64,000 bases of DNA from Vitis vinifera (taxonomy: Eukaryota > Streptophyta > Magnoliopsida > Vitales > Vitaceae): assembly GCF_030704535.1 (NCBI RefSeq), contig NC_081823.1, positions 7,446,501 through 7,510,500 on the forward strand. The letters run 5' to 3'. Below the pieces are notes generated by a model. That model worked only from the letters and a program-made list of their open reading frames with translations, had not been told where the DNA came from and did no database searches. Made by a program: the position numbers and the translations under genes. Below are positions 10,228-21,829 of the stretch, one piece after another. Numbering within the stretch: position 1 is the first letter of the stretch; each line of letters begins with the position of its first letter.

Positions 10228-11219
10228 ATAAAACACCCCAGTTGCTGCATTTGCACAACTACTATAACGTCTGAGGTTCTGCTGTTTATATAAATTTGTA
10301 TATAAATAAGTCATGTGGTGAGGAGCAGCAGCCACAATATCCCCTCAAGAAGATGGTTGAATTAGTTTGCCTAGCTAGACCTTCAAGCATGTGAAAAACT
10401 AGCACAAAAGAAAAGATGGTCGGTAAGTTGGCATTTAAAGACTTATCCCATTAAAAGAAGTCGGCCCAAGCGCAGCTTGCTGAATGATTTTCTTTACTTG
10501 GTTCCTATTCAACTTCTTTACATACTGAAAGGGAATATTTGTGCCAAAACCACCCTTCCCCAAAATGGTTCAAGTGCAATAAAAATGTGTTCATAGGATT
10601 CCTCACAGTTTATGAAAACTTTTATTTCAATGGTTCAAGTAAAATAAATTGGTCATTTTGGCCATTAAATATTGACCAAAATGATTCCTTTCACCACATG
10701 CTTTTCTTTTTATCTTTTTCCTTAAAGGCCATCTTGTTCCGAAAAATACCTGGAAAAGAAAAAAATTATTAATGAAAATGATTTTCTCATATTTTGTTTC
10801 ATTATAAAAATATAAAAGAAAATAACATATAACTAAAATTAATTTAAAATTTATATATTTTTAAATTATTTAATCTTATTATAATAGAGAAAAATAAGTA
10901 AAATGAGTTTAAAGAAATATATAAAAATAATTTATTAAATTTAAACTTATTTTTATTTTCCTTCACTTTCTTTTTCTTCTCTATTTTCTTTCCTTCGTGC
11001 TTTCCCTCAAATTTTCTTGAAACCAAACATAGCCTAAAGAAATCAGTTTGAAACCACATCTAGAAATTGTGGTTTTTAGTACAAATTTAGAAATTCCTCT
11101 ATCAGCTTTAATATACATTTGGAAACTAGGTTTTTAATTTTTTTTAAAAAGGGCTTTATAGTCTTCTGTGGATCACCTTGAGGCTTCAATATTTTAGGGA
11201 CCCAAGAAAGACTATGACT
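10228..11219. other. 3' UTR of copy 4, then AT-rich spacer
   Basis: About 10228-10400 matches the family 3' UTR (AAATAAGTCATGTG, AAGAAGATGGTTG). From 10530 to 11220 I see no gene; the stretch around 10800-10990 is AT-rich low-complexity DNA. Confidence 0.45.
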
Positions 11220-11339
11220 AAGGGATATGATTCGCGGAACCAGTTTTCAAAGTAAAATTATGTTGTTTTTTCAATTGATCTTGGGGAACTGCATCTTCAA
11301 AAACGATTCAAGTGTCTTTTTGGCTTTGGAAACAGGAAA

Positions 11340-11530
11340 AATAAATGATGGTGAATTGTTTCCACATATCAAGAGAGGGGCATATAGATATATAATTCAC
11401 TCACTCATCCATTTCCTCGAGCAAATTGATCATCTTCTTCTGAGTCTCTTCTTAATCTTCATTTCCCAAAGAAAATTGCTTACTCTTGAGACATTTTTCC
11501 ACATGGCCTTTTGTTTGTTGTTATGAAGTG
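11340..11530 (+). pseudogene. Gly/His-rich gene relic, copy 5
   Basis: The leader is clear: TCACTCACTCATCCAT, then GAGCAAAT and TTCTGAGTCTCTTCTTAATC, ending in CCCAAAGAAA as in copies 2 and 4. The expected ATG is ATT at about 11474, and the following bases (GCTTACTC, then CACATGGCCTTTTGTTTGTT) still resemble the signal-peptide codons. Homology stops near 11530 and no HG exon is found downstream. A promoter with a truncated first exon, no longer translatable as the family protein. Confidence 0.65.
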
Positions 11531-12414
11531 CCTTGTTTTCTTTAGAGGAAGGGGCTTTGAGGTTTTCGAGGTCAAGGCTGATAACGGGTGCTTCATGCAG
11601 TTATGGTTTGAAACTCTATGTCACTTGTGTAGCAAGGGGGAAGCCATAAGGTGGGGTTGTGAGTTCTAATGCTAGCTAAGTGGTAGAGGCCAAGGCAATA
11701 GAGTTTTGCATTCTTATACCCTTAAATGAATTATCAAAGGATGAGCATTTTGGCAATGTGATACAAAGACAGTACGACCCTGAAGATTGCACTAGTGTGG
11801 GGTAGCACAAGGATTAAGTTTGATTATAGCTGACGGATTGACTACAAATATATTCTGGCCATGATTACATGTTTTACATTTTAAACATCTCTTTAAATGT
11901 TATATTATGATAACTTTCGTATACTAACTTTATTATATGATATGTCATGACTGTTCAATGGATTTCAATTCACTCTATTTAATGGACAAGAAGCAAATAG
12001 GTTTACTTAAAGGTTGAGCCAAAGTTAGTTCCCAAGAGTGAGCCTTAAAGCATGTGCCTATTGGCTTATTTGGTTATCCTTAGTTACATTGGGCATGTGC
12101 CTTTGAGGCATATTGCTAATTTGAGGTTGTACCTGTCCTTAAAACTTTGTTAATGCTATGGTCTTATGCTTTTATTTTCTTTTTTAGTAGTCTTTGATTT
12201 TGCTTCACAGCATGCCTCTTACCTTCAGCTACAAACTCCATCTTCATTCCATAAACTTTCCCTTTTATGATCTAAAACATTTATAGTGATATAACTAACA
12301 CTTCCATACTCAATAGACACAACTATTTTTTGTTAGATGGAAGATGCTGATTTCATTTGAAGAAGTAACTGAATAATTTTTGACATACAGTATGATCCAC
12401 TAATATCCAATCTA
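11531..12414. other. Spacer with no recognised content
   Basis: Mixed composition. No open frame long enough to support a gene and no family match by eye. Confidence 0.3.
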
Positions 12415-12780
12415 AAAGAACTGAATCCCCAGAAAGTGAGTTCTCACCAAAAGTGAAATCAGGCAGAACCATGAGAGAAAAAACTTCCCCAACTTGAAAA
12501 TTCCCCAGAAACTTCTACTTTGCTGCTATCTTTGGTCTTATCATTTGGAGCTTCATCCTTCAGTATAAAGACAAGAACAAAAGTGGTCCTATACCATTAT
12601 ATTACAAGCCATTACCATGTGATATTAATGTTGGCGAAACGTCGTATTTTATGGATTACGATAAATTCAGAAACTTCTTGTGGCTATAGTTGCATTGTAG
12701 GTGGTGATTGGTGGAGTATAATTTGGCTACATCTGGATTGCTTGGATGGTTCCAAGATTGGGACTCAGGAGTCTTCCCTC
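12415..12780. repeat. Recurrent upstream block A, copy 3
   Basis: Matches 8510-8780 in order over most of its length (AGTGAAATCAGGCAGAACCA, TTTGCTGCTATCTTTGG, TTTGGAGCTTCATCC, ATTACCATGTGAT). It marks a former gene unit upstream of the relic at 13050. Confidence 0.65.
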
Positions 12781-13049
12781 ATTGCAGGCAGGGGCTCTGA
12801 ACTAATTTGAAAAGGTATTTCATCTTTGTATATACATTTTTTTCCTGAAGATTTCCAACATGTTGGGACAAAACACATAAAACAAGTCTTCACTAAGTGT
12901 GTTAGAAAAGCTATTGAAAATATGCTTCCTTTTTCTATCTGGTATCTCAATTAGTGTTTTTAGTACTCCCAACTTCCGCTTTTTGGCTTATAATTAACGC
13001 ATACTTTATGAATTAACTTAACTCCATTGAACAAACTTTCCCCACTGCA

Positions 13050-13260
13050 TTAAATGGAGTTTGCAAGCCATGAGGCTTAAAGAAAATTCATTTGATTAAC
13101 TTCTGTAATGGTGTGGTCATGTTAGACAAAATCAGGACTTACACAACAAGACAGCAAGTGAATTAGCATTGCAAACTAATTGATGAGATCACGAAAGGGA
13201 GAATTGGTTTCCCTGAACATCTCCCTCATTCATTGAGCTAATAATCTTCTGTTAAGCAAA
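13050..13260 (+). pseudogene. Gly/His-rich gene relic, copy 6 (promoter only)
   Basis: Resembles the promoter of copy 2: TAATGGTGTGGTCA, GACAAAATC, ACAAGA, CAATTGATG and CATTGAGC...AATCTTCTG occur in the same order as at about 2720-2925. The TATA region and all coding sequence are missing or unrecognisable. Confidence 0.5.
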
Positions 13261-13925
13261 TAAAGTTTAGTTTATCTCAGTTTGGTATAAAATCCATACT
13301 TTTAGGTATATCAATGGGTCAGAAGTTCCAAAGTTCCCTCTGTTTTGGTTCTCTGTTTATGAACTGTCCCATTTGAGGCTCTGCTTAGCCAGAGGAAGTG
13401 CCAACTAATGCTGAGCTGCTGCTCATGGCGAAGTTAACTACCCTAACAGCTAAAGAATATGAACTCCAATAGAACATCAACACACCTTTAATAGCACCAT
13501 ATTCTTCAATATGATATTAAAAACTCTGTAGTTTTTCTCAGATTTAAGAGCATTATTCTATATCCTATCTGCCTTACATCTCTCTCATAACTAAACCAAC
13601 CCAGATTTGCCACCATACTGTCTCCTGTCTTGTGGCTAAACCAAACAATAAGCCTGTCACTAAGATCAACCACCCTGAAATACTGATTTAGCCCATGGTT
13701 TGTCATCTTCATAAACCTGAATAACTGCCCAATCGATAGAGGAGAAGATCACTGACTGCTGCCTGCAAATTCTGAGTAACCTTAATTTTTGTTGTTGATC
13801 AAACAATTCCATACAATAAACCATCCATGGCCCACCAAAATATGCAATTTTTAATCCCTGGTTTGCCATCAACATAATTTGTGAGGATATAAAAGTCATT
13901 ATCTTATGTCGTTTGGAGAACTAAG
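13261..13925. other. Region 3' of the first wax-synthase-like gene
   Basis: Holds short open frames on the minus strand that match no family I know. The part nearest 13925 is probably the 3' UTR of the minus-strand gene above it. Confidence 0.35.
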
Positions 13926-14975
13926 TCAGAGATTTTTCAACATTGTTGCATTGAATGGGGGTATCTTTTCCCTAACAAGCTCAAAAAAAAATTTAATTTC
14001 TCCAACGACTCGGTCGATGACCCCGGCTCTTATCAGTGGCGGAAAAAACAGCCAGAAGCTGGTAACCATCACGAACCCCACGGTGAGCGGCGCCGAAACA
14101 GCCCAATGCAGCCTCCACCGGCCTGAAAACAGTGACTTGAGACCAATCTCCACCACCACGCACAGTCCATGCAGTACAAAGAAGCACGTCATTTCCCACG
14201 AGGGGCTCGCACGTATGACGTAGTAGAACAACAACTCGTGCACCAAACCGGATACCACAAACGTCGCCACCACCGCCGGCAGTGGCGACAACTGTCTGCT
14301 GACCACCTTCTCCGCCGCAGATTTCATGGGCTTATATACTATTTGGCGCAGCAGATTCGTTACCATGAGGTTCCACCTCCGTCCCCAGAAGTCTTGCAGG
14401 GAAGTTGACAAATACGGCTCGTCCGACGGCTGCTCCACCTCCAGCCCCACCATGGACTTCACCAGTGAGTTGCAAAGACTGAAAACAATCTCTATAAACA
14501 GAAAAACTTGGCAACAAAGCACGCCCAAGAAGATATTGGGGTGTATTAGCTCTTTATAGTCATACAACCCGATGAAAAGACCAAAACCCAAAACTTTGAC
14601 TGCAAAATTCAGAGGCAATTTCGGGGGTTTATATGGGTGTTGCTGATTTTGCTTGATTTTGATGGGGAGACAAGCAATGATGATGAAGATGGGGAGAGAC
14701 TTTGGTCGGCCGGTGACGAGAGGGCCTAAATCAAAGGATAAGAGGGCGAGTTTGAAAGTAGCGAGCCAGGATATGAACAAGGCGGTGAAGCCGGAGAGAA
14801 GAATGGATGAGAAAAGGGAAGGAAGGGTGACAAAAATGGAAAAGATTGGGAGGAGAGAAAGGAGTCTGAGCTTGCCTTTGGGGATTTTTGAGACAATGAA
14901 ATAGGCGTAGCAGAGAGATGCAAGAACAGAGAGACATACCGTGATCAAGCTCCTGATATCGCCTTCCATTTTCAC
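13926..14975 (-). CDS. Wax-synthase-like MBOAT acyltransferase, copy 1
   Basis: An intronless 349-residue membrane protein of the plant wax synthase/acyl-CoA:sterol acyltransferase branch of the MBOAT family. These ER enzymes move a fatty acyl group from acyl-CoA to a fatty alcohol, sterol or similar acceptor. Seen here: about eight hydrophobic segments starting near residue 8; the conserved block LQDFWGRRWNLM at 193-204; and VSGLVHELLFYY with the presumed catalytic His246. Length fits the family (about 340-380). The first Met gives MKMEGDIRSL; Met3 (14969) is an equally good start and matches the MDGEIKSL start proposed for copy 4. The substrate cannot be told from sequence. Closest relative in the window is copy 2 at 30660: both have EVEQPSDEPYLSTSLQDFWG. 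It is separated from the other copies by the retroelement nest. Confidence 0.92.
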   Translation of the reverse strand: MKMEGDIRSLITVCLSVLASLCYAYFIVSKIPKGKLRLLSLLPIFSIFVTLPSLFSSILLSGFTALFISWLATFKLALLSFDLGPLVTGRPKSLPIFIIIACLPIKIKQNQQHPYKPPKLPLNFAVKVLGFGLFIGLYDYKELIHPNIFLGVLCCQVFLFIEIVFSLCNSLVKSMVGLEVEQPSDEPYLSTSLQDFWGRRWNLMVTNLLRQIVYKPMKSAAEKVVSRQLSPLPAVVATFVVSGLVHELLFYYVIRASPSWEMTCFFVLHGLCVVVEIGLKSLFSGRWRLHWAVSAPLTVGFVMVTSFWLFFPPLIRAGVIDRVVGEIKFFFELVREKIPPFNATMLKNL

Positions 14976-15767
14976 TAGATTTTTCTGCTGTTAGATCTTT
15001 TTTATGGTGTCAATATATGCTTTTGGAGTGTGGATGGAAGGTTGGGTCTGTTGATCACCAATGGGGGAGTAGACAATGGCGTCTGGGCCTCTACTTTCTT
15101 GTCATCTCTTTTATGGAATCGCCTTTCTGACCCTCGAATACCCTCTGTCGGAGAACTTTATTCTTGAAATGAAAATCCTTCCATATTTTCCGGATTTAAC
15201 CTCTTGTCAGAAAATCTCTTCTTTCTCATGTAAAAGATATGTAATAAAATTACACTTTTATTTTTATTTTTTATTTTCATTTTACAAATATTATGTAGAA
15301 AAAAAAAATCATAACCAAAAGTTATAAAAATAATGTATAAAATATGTAAAATCCTCATTATGAGAACGAGAAGTTATATGAGAAATTACAAAGTTAAACA
15401 TAGTTAGAAGTTATTCATGTAATTTTTAATCTATTATATAATTTTTAGTTATAAAAACAAAATTATATAGTCAAAAGTTATATAATGAATATTTCACTGT
15501 TATATAAATTTCCTTATTTTTATTATGACAAAATAATCTATTTCGTTAATATTACTTAATATTAATGCATTTTTTAATATATTTATAATAATATTATAGC
15601 AATAAGATATTGCAAAATCTTAAATCATTATATTTTTATCCATAAATATTACTTAATTGGTAAAATATTGCTAGATAATTTATTCATTTTTGTATTTCAA
15701 TAAATTGAAATATTATTCCAATTAAATTATTTCATATATAGTTTTCAAATAATGTCAAACCTTACCA
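14976..15767. other. Promoter of wax-synthase-like copy 1, then AT-rich DNA
   Basis: A TATA-like stretch at about 15010-15018 lies 35-45 bases upstream of the minus-strand start. About 15070-15175 looks weakly like 31858-31945 upstream of copy 2 (ATGGCG...CCTCT, TCTTGAAATG), as expected for duplicated promoters. From 15200 on the DNA is AT-rich, with no gene. Confidence 0.4.
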
Positions 15768-17206
15768 AACTTGAATTTATTGCCCTCGATATTTAAGGCA
15801 AAAACTACTTATATTAGATTGTGAATGCTAAAATTCACCTAGATGCATCTAATCTTGGAAATGATATTAAAGAAGAAAATGATATATGCTCGTGGAATCA
15901 TGTTGAAGCTTTAATATTCCTTCATCACACTAATGAAGGATTAAAATGTGAATACCTTACCTTCAAAGATCATTTCATCTTTTAGAATAATCTAAAAGAA
16001 TAATATGACCATCAAAAGATTATAATCTTTCCTAAAGTATGCTATGATTGGATGTATTTGAAATTACAAGATTTCAAGTTAGTGACTATAACTCAATTTT
16101 ATTCAAAATTAACTCACAATTAATGCTATGTGAAGAGAAAGCCATTAAAAAATATACACTTGAAAAAATATTTACCACTTTTCATGCCTCGAATGGACTT
16201 CTATAGTAACAATATCAAAATAATTTTTAAACTAAATAATATAAATTAATTTCATGTCTTCTTGTGATTGAACAAAATAATGAAATTTTCAGTCACAATC
16301 ATGGTAGACACAATTCTTAGCGCCATGATGATTATAATCATTCTCAGAATAGAAAAAGCAATTCAAACTACTACAAGTGGAATAATTCAAAAACACAACC
16401 TGAAAAATGATAGAACCACAAGCAAACATAGGATTCTTGATAAATATACTGCAATTAAAAAAAATAATATTTAAAATACCATAGTTTGGAAAATAATTCC
16501 AATTCTACGTCACTTTTAAACACGTAGGATAGATATGAAAACCCATTCCCCCCTTTCCATTTCCCTTCCCGTTTTTCTTCTCTTCCCTTCTCGTTTTTCT
16601 TCTCTGCATCAAAACTCCTCTGCCCGAAAACCCACTATCCCACACGCTGATCATGAGGTGGAGATCCTTGCTTCAACACCAATAGGAAGAAAGTGAAGTA
16701 CAGATCTGAGAAACCATTGCCCCTGGTGTTTTCTGTAAGTTTTGTGGTTATATTTGGTGGTGTGGTTGTGTTTGGTCACCGAGAAAGTGTGGGAAAGTTG
16801 TAAAAAAAATAAAGTTTTTGTTTTTTTTTTTACAATGAAACTGAGTAGACTAAAAATAATGGAGAAAGTTTTAATTTTTTTTGTGGTTTGACTTGTTGTG
16901 ATTCTGTTTGGTTGCCAAGAAAGTGTGAGAAAGTTGAAAAAAAAAATTTCCCAATATTTCCTACCAGTCCAGCCCGCGCACAGGGTATCTGTCCAATTTT
17001 TTTTTATTAAAAAACATAAGCTATTTGGTAATCTGATCATGATTTGAGGAGAAAGGTGATCATGATTTGAGGGGAAAGGTTGTGTTTTTCAGCGTGGCTC
17101 AAAAATCGTGGATTTAGGGTTTGTGAAATTTCAATCCAATGGCACAAAAGCAAAGAGACCCCTGGACAGATCCAGAAAGCACGGAGCAAAAAAAAAACAT
17201 TTTTTT

Positions 17207-17700
17207 GTTTGTTTTTTTAGGGGGTTTTGCATGGACTTTCCCGGAAAGCAAATGGGAGATGGATGGATTTTCTTGGGAATCAAACGGGGATTGCACAGAC
17301 TTGGGAATCAAACGGGGGTTGCAACAAAATAAAAAAATAATAACCTGATTAGATTAGTACCTACAATAATTGAAATTGAAAATTTGTTTTTTTAGGGGGT
17401 TTTCCATGGATTTTCCCGGAAAGCAAATGGGGAATGGATTTTCTTGGGAATCAAACGGGGATTGCACAAACTTGGGAATCAAACGGGGGTTGCAACAAAA
17501 TAAAAAAATAATAACCTGATTAGATTAGTACCTACAATAATTGAAATTGAAAATTTGTTTTTTTAGGGGGTTTTCCATGGATTTTCCCGGAAAGCAAATG
17601 GGGGATGGATTTTCTTGGGAATCAAACGGGGATTGCACAAACTTGGGAATCAAACGGGGGTTGCAACAAAATAAAAAAATAATAACCTGATTAGATTAGT
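17207..17700. repeat. 171-bp tandem repeat, about three copies
   Basis: ACCTGATTAGATTAG recurs at 17343, 17514 and 17685, so the period is exactly 171. Each unit holds a T-run with AGGGGGTTTT, CCCGGAAAGCAAATGGG, two AATCAAACGGGG phrases and GTTGCAACAAAATAAAAAAA. The second and third units differ by very few bases; the first (from about 17207) is more diverged. Such similarity points to recent amplification or gene conversion. Confidence 0.9.
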
Positions 17701-17739
17701 ACCTACAATAATTGAAATTGAAATTGAAATTTAAATTCA

Positions 17740-18545
17740 AGGAGACATTTTCAGTATAAACCAATTTTTTAAAAATTATGAAAGGTGTCCGAATATAATT
17801 CCATTTTTTTGTAATTATGGAAGGTGTCTCTTCAAGAGACACCTTCAGCATAAATTCAAAATTTTCCACTGTTTGAATGGAAATTATGGAAAGTGTCTTT
17901 TGAACAAGCACTCACATTTCACAATTCCCAAAAAATGGAATTATATTGAAGGTGTCTCTTCAAGAGACACCTTCTATTATTTTAAAAAAATTGGTTTATA
18001 CTGAAAGTGTCTCTTTCCACAATTTTCATACATTAAAGAGAGACATCTTTAGCTTTAAAATCATTTCCACAAATAAAATACATATTGGATTTTGTGGAAT
18101 TGTGTAAAGTGTCTTTCCAAGAGACACATTTAGTATAAATATAATTTTTTGGAATTCTAGAAGGTGTCTCTTAAAGAGACACCTTTGGTATAAATTAAAT
18201 TTTTTAGGAATTGTAGAAGGTGTCTCTTCAAGAGACATCTTTAGCTTTAAAATCAAATTTATAAGACATTCAAATTTTTGAGGAAAATGTCTTTTCAAGA
18301 GACACCTTTAATGAATATTGGATTTTTTGCCACGTGGAAAGTGTCTCCGCAAGAGACACCTTTAATACATATTGGATTTTTTGCCACGTGGAAAGTGTTT
18401 TTTCAAGAGACACCTTTAATATAAATCAAATTTTCTGAAATTGTAGAAGGTGTCTCTTCAAGAGACACCTTTAGCTTAAATTCAATTCTTTCATGATTTT
18501 GAAAATTGTGGAAGGTGTCTCTTCAAAAGACACCTTCCACGTGGC
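17740..18545. repeat. Array of palindromic hairpin units
   Basis: About eleven copies of a near-perfect palindrome, best form AAGGTGTCTCTTGAAGAGAC and ACCTT, lie about 50-120 bases apart. The clearest are at about 17820-17845, 17949-17974, 18168-18195, 18218-18243, 18445-18471 and 18512-18537. Some spacers are alike (TATTGGATTTTTTGCCACGT occurs twice, near 18317 and 18368), so whole units have been duplicated. Each could form a stem of about ten base pairs in DNA or RNA. Confidence 0.9.
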
Positions 18546-20449
18546 CAAAATTGCCGTAAATCTATCAATATTTTCAAAACTACCATTTTTTAATTATAAT
18601 TTTTTAAAATTGCCGCAAAAGTTAAAAAAGCCCAGCAAACATACTTGTGAGAATGAATGGTATAAATGTGGTATGAAAGAACATTTGTCATGTACCTATC
18701 ATACTTAAAAACATTCGGTTGACATTTATTAAGTTTTGATAAAAGCAAAAAGGAAAGAGGTTGAAATAAACTTCATTGATGGTGGTGATTGCACAATGGA
18801 CTTAACCTATCTAGATGTTTCACACTTCTTTGAGAATCCCAATGGAAAAATTGAACATCTAATTAGTGATGGAAATGTGTGTTATGATTAAATGTTATGT
18901 TCCTATTTAGTTCTTTGCTAGTCGATTTACTATGTTATTCTCTTTTGAATAGATTATCTATAGTATACATTTTTTACAATTTATTTCACATTTTACTTTT
19001 TACATATGATCATTTCATATCTAAATTTTTTTCTTTATTTATATTTGAAGATATATGGATCTCTCTTACATTAATAAATTATAAGACATCCATTATGGAT
19101 GCATGTCTCATAGATTACACTATAATACACACAATTCTTCGTTATAAAAAATATTTTTCCAACCTAACATTAACTAAGTCTAATGTTAATAACATATCAA
19201 GTCCTATCGACATAATTCAAGACTCTGGAAGAGCAACAATTATTTTACCTTATGGAATTAAATTCTGCATCAATGATGCTCTTTCTTCTACTAAATCCAA
19301 TCAAAATCTTCTTAGTTTCAAATATATTTACTAAAATGGATAACATATTAAAACTACGAATAATGGTAGTAATGAATATCTTTTCTTTACTTTAATTATT
19401 TATGAGAAAAAACATATCTTGGAAAAGCTTCCTTTTTACTCATGTAGGTTATATCAAATAACTATTAAACCCATTAAATCATATGTTCTCATGAACCAAA
19501 AGTTCTATGACTCAAAAACTTCTATGCATTGACATGAATGCCTTAGTCATCTAGGATACTATATGATGCATTGTATCATTAAAGTTAATTCTTTTAGCCA
19601 TCCTTTGAAGAACCAAAAGATTTTGATGCCCAATGATTATAATTGTGGTATATGCCTATAAGGCAAATTAATTATTAAACCATCATTTACTAAGATTGTA
19701 TCTAAATCCCCAATCTTTCTAAAATGCATTCAAAATGACATTTGTTGACCTATTCATTCACCTAGTGAACCCTTTTGTTATTTTATTGTTTTAAATAATG
19801 TCTCAATTCATTGATCTCATGTTTGTCTTCTTTTAACTAGAATGTTGCCTTCACTAGGTTACTTTTTTTAATAATTTGACTTAAGACAAAATTCCTTGAT
19901 CACTCTATTAAGACAATTTATCTTGATAATGTTGATGAATTCTTATCTCACACATTCCTTAATTATTGTACATTAGTTTGTATTGATGTTGAGCATTATG
20001 TTGCTCATACTCAAAATGGATTAGTTGAATCTCTTATTAAGCATTTGCAATTGATTGCTAAACCATTAATCTTGAGAATAAAATTGTCTTTGTCTACTTG
20101 GGGACATGATATTCTCCATGTTCCAACTTTAATTCAGATTCATCTTACAGCTAATTGTGAATTCTAACCTTTAAATCTTACTTTAGGTTATCAACCAAAA
20201 TTTTCATATTTACATATTTTTTAGTTATGCTATCAATGTTCTCATTGCTCTATCACAACATTCTAAGTTAGGTCCTTAATATCGATTTGGTATATATGTT
20301 GATTTTAATTTTTCATCTATTATCTATTATCTTAAACCCTTAATAGGTGATGTTTTCACTACCCACTTTGCGAATTGTTATTTTGATGAAATGTTTTCTT
20401 GTTATTATAGAGAGACAAGTGACTGTTATTCTCTGTTGTCCAAAATACT

Positions 20450-21590
20450 AAGCCTTATATCTTTAATCAATCATTCATTCAATTATTGAGTTCAATTTTT
20501 CATTATTTTCCTGTAAGCCTTAATCCTAGGTTTTCATGCTATACACTCCAAGAGAATTCTTTAATCTCTCATGGGTGTGTTTTCACAAGGACAATTCATT
20601 AAAGAAAGATAAAGAACCATTCTTGAAAATTAAATAAATAAAAAATAATATATTAATTAATAATAATGGGAAAAAAAACAAACAAACAAACCAAGATCTT
20701 GACTTCATCTTTTTCTCTCCAACCTAAAAAAAATCCAAAAAACCTAAAAATTAAGTTTTTATAGTTTCCCCCAAAAAAACCTCACACGTGTTATGTTCCT
20801 ATCGGCCACTTATTTTACAAATAATTACCTAAAAATAACTAAATAATAATAATAAAATCATTATTTCTAGTCGTGTGAGGCCCACTTAAGGTAAATAGAG
20901 TGCCTAAGATGAAATTCCTGAGGTGGAGGAAGTGAAACATCAAAGTGAAAGTTTGTGATTTCAAAATTAGGGTCATTTCGAAATGGATTTTAAATTTATA
21001 AGTTGAATTTTGAAATCATTTTGAAATGGTTCTTCCCACTCTACATAGTTGTCTTCAAATGACCATAACTTCTTTGTTTCACCTTCGATTTATGCACTAT
21101 TTGAAGTTTTGGACTCCTAACTTCCCAAGCTTCGCAATGATGTATAGTTTGCCCAAAATTAACCTAAGAAAGTGCTCCATATTTTACTTTAAAGTTAAAG
21201 TATGTGTTGTTAATAGATTTCGAGTTCCAAATTTCCATATGAACTTGATTGTATTTTTTTCAAACCTCCTCTATTATGGTTGTTTTCCCTCTATCTTACT
21301 CCATAACATCTATTGCTAGTATTTCATACCTATGAGTTACTCATCAAACTTTTTCTTGGATTCTTCGTGGTTCACAAGTCTCGAGTCTCTCAATTATATA
21401 TGTTAACCCCTTTTACTTTCTTGGTTGATAATAACTTTTGCACTTATCATTTTTTTCATCTTGTAAACCTAGAATTAGGCTCAAAGTAGAAGTTAGATCT
21501 ATAGTTAGGGTCTTAACATCAATTGGAGTTAAGTTGGAGAATTTAATTTTTTATATTGCATAAATCATATCATATATGTGTTATTGAAGC
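20450..21590. mobile_element. Unclassified insertion within the Copia fossil
   Basis: Non-coding DNA that separates integrase-like sequence on each side. It holds phrases such as CCTCACACGTGTTATG and CATTTCGAAATGG with a near repeat CATTTTGAAATGG. It may be an LTR or a fragment of another retroelement. Edges approximate. Confidence 0.4.
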
Positions 21591-21829
21591 ACATATTTTA
21601 TCTCCAATCAACAAGTCAATTCCAAAAGAATAGAGAGTCTATATGTGGAATGTATCCTCTTTGTCTCATCTTGATTCTTGTATAAGGCACTGTAAACTAG
21701 AAGTTCAAAGGATTATTCAGTTTCAAAGACTTGCAAATTAGTTATCTAATGCCTTTACAGATACAAAAAAAACAGTGATGAAGTCACATATATCGGATGT
21801 GAATATATACCTCAACCCGTATTAATGTC

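Larger units (their letters stand above)
16470..18640. mobile_element. Insertion within the Copia fossil, carrying tandem and hairpin repeats
   Basis: This piece separates two parts of the Copia gag region. It starts near a C/T-rich stretch (about 16540-16620). It carries two related phrases near 16764 and 16903 (GAGAAAGTGTG and AAGAAAGTGTG, each followed by an A/T run), a 171-bp tandem repeat (17207-17700), then an array of palindromic units (17740-18545). No supported coding frame. Its class is unknown to me. Both edges are approximate. Confidence 0.55.

Noticed and set aside
13993-14517. Other frames over the wax-synthase-like genes (also 30907-31319, 33761-34699, 36989-37347)
   Set aside because: Shadows of GC-rich coding DNA. 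They lack family motifs, and the minus-strand frames carry the MBOAT blocks.
17740-18545. CRISPR-like repeat and spacer pattern
   Set aside because: The units are full palindromes with uneven, partly duplicated spacers, in a plant nuclear insertion with no cas-like genes. A repeat array, not CRISPR.
18897-19334. A separate plus-strand gene of 145 codons
   Set aside because: Sits inside the Copia fossil, between its gag and integrase parts. AT-rich remnant of the element.
21026-21319. A small plus-strand gene
   Set aside because: Inside a non-coding insertion of the Copia fossil, no family match, composition like its surroundings.
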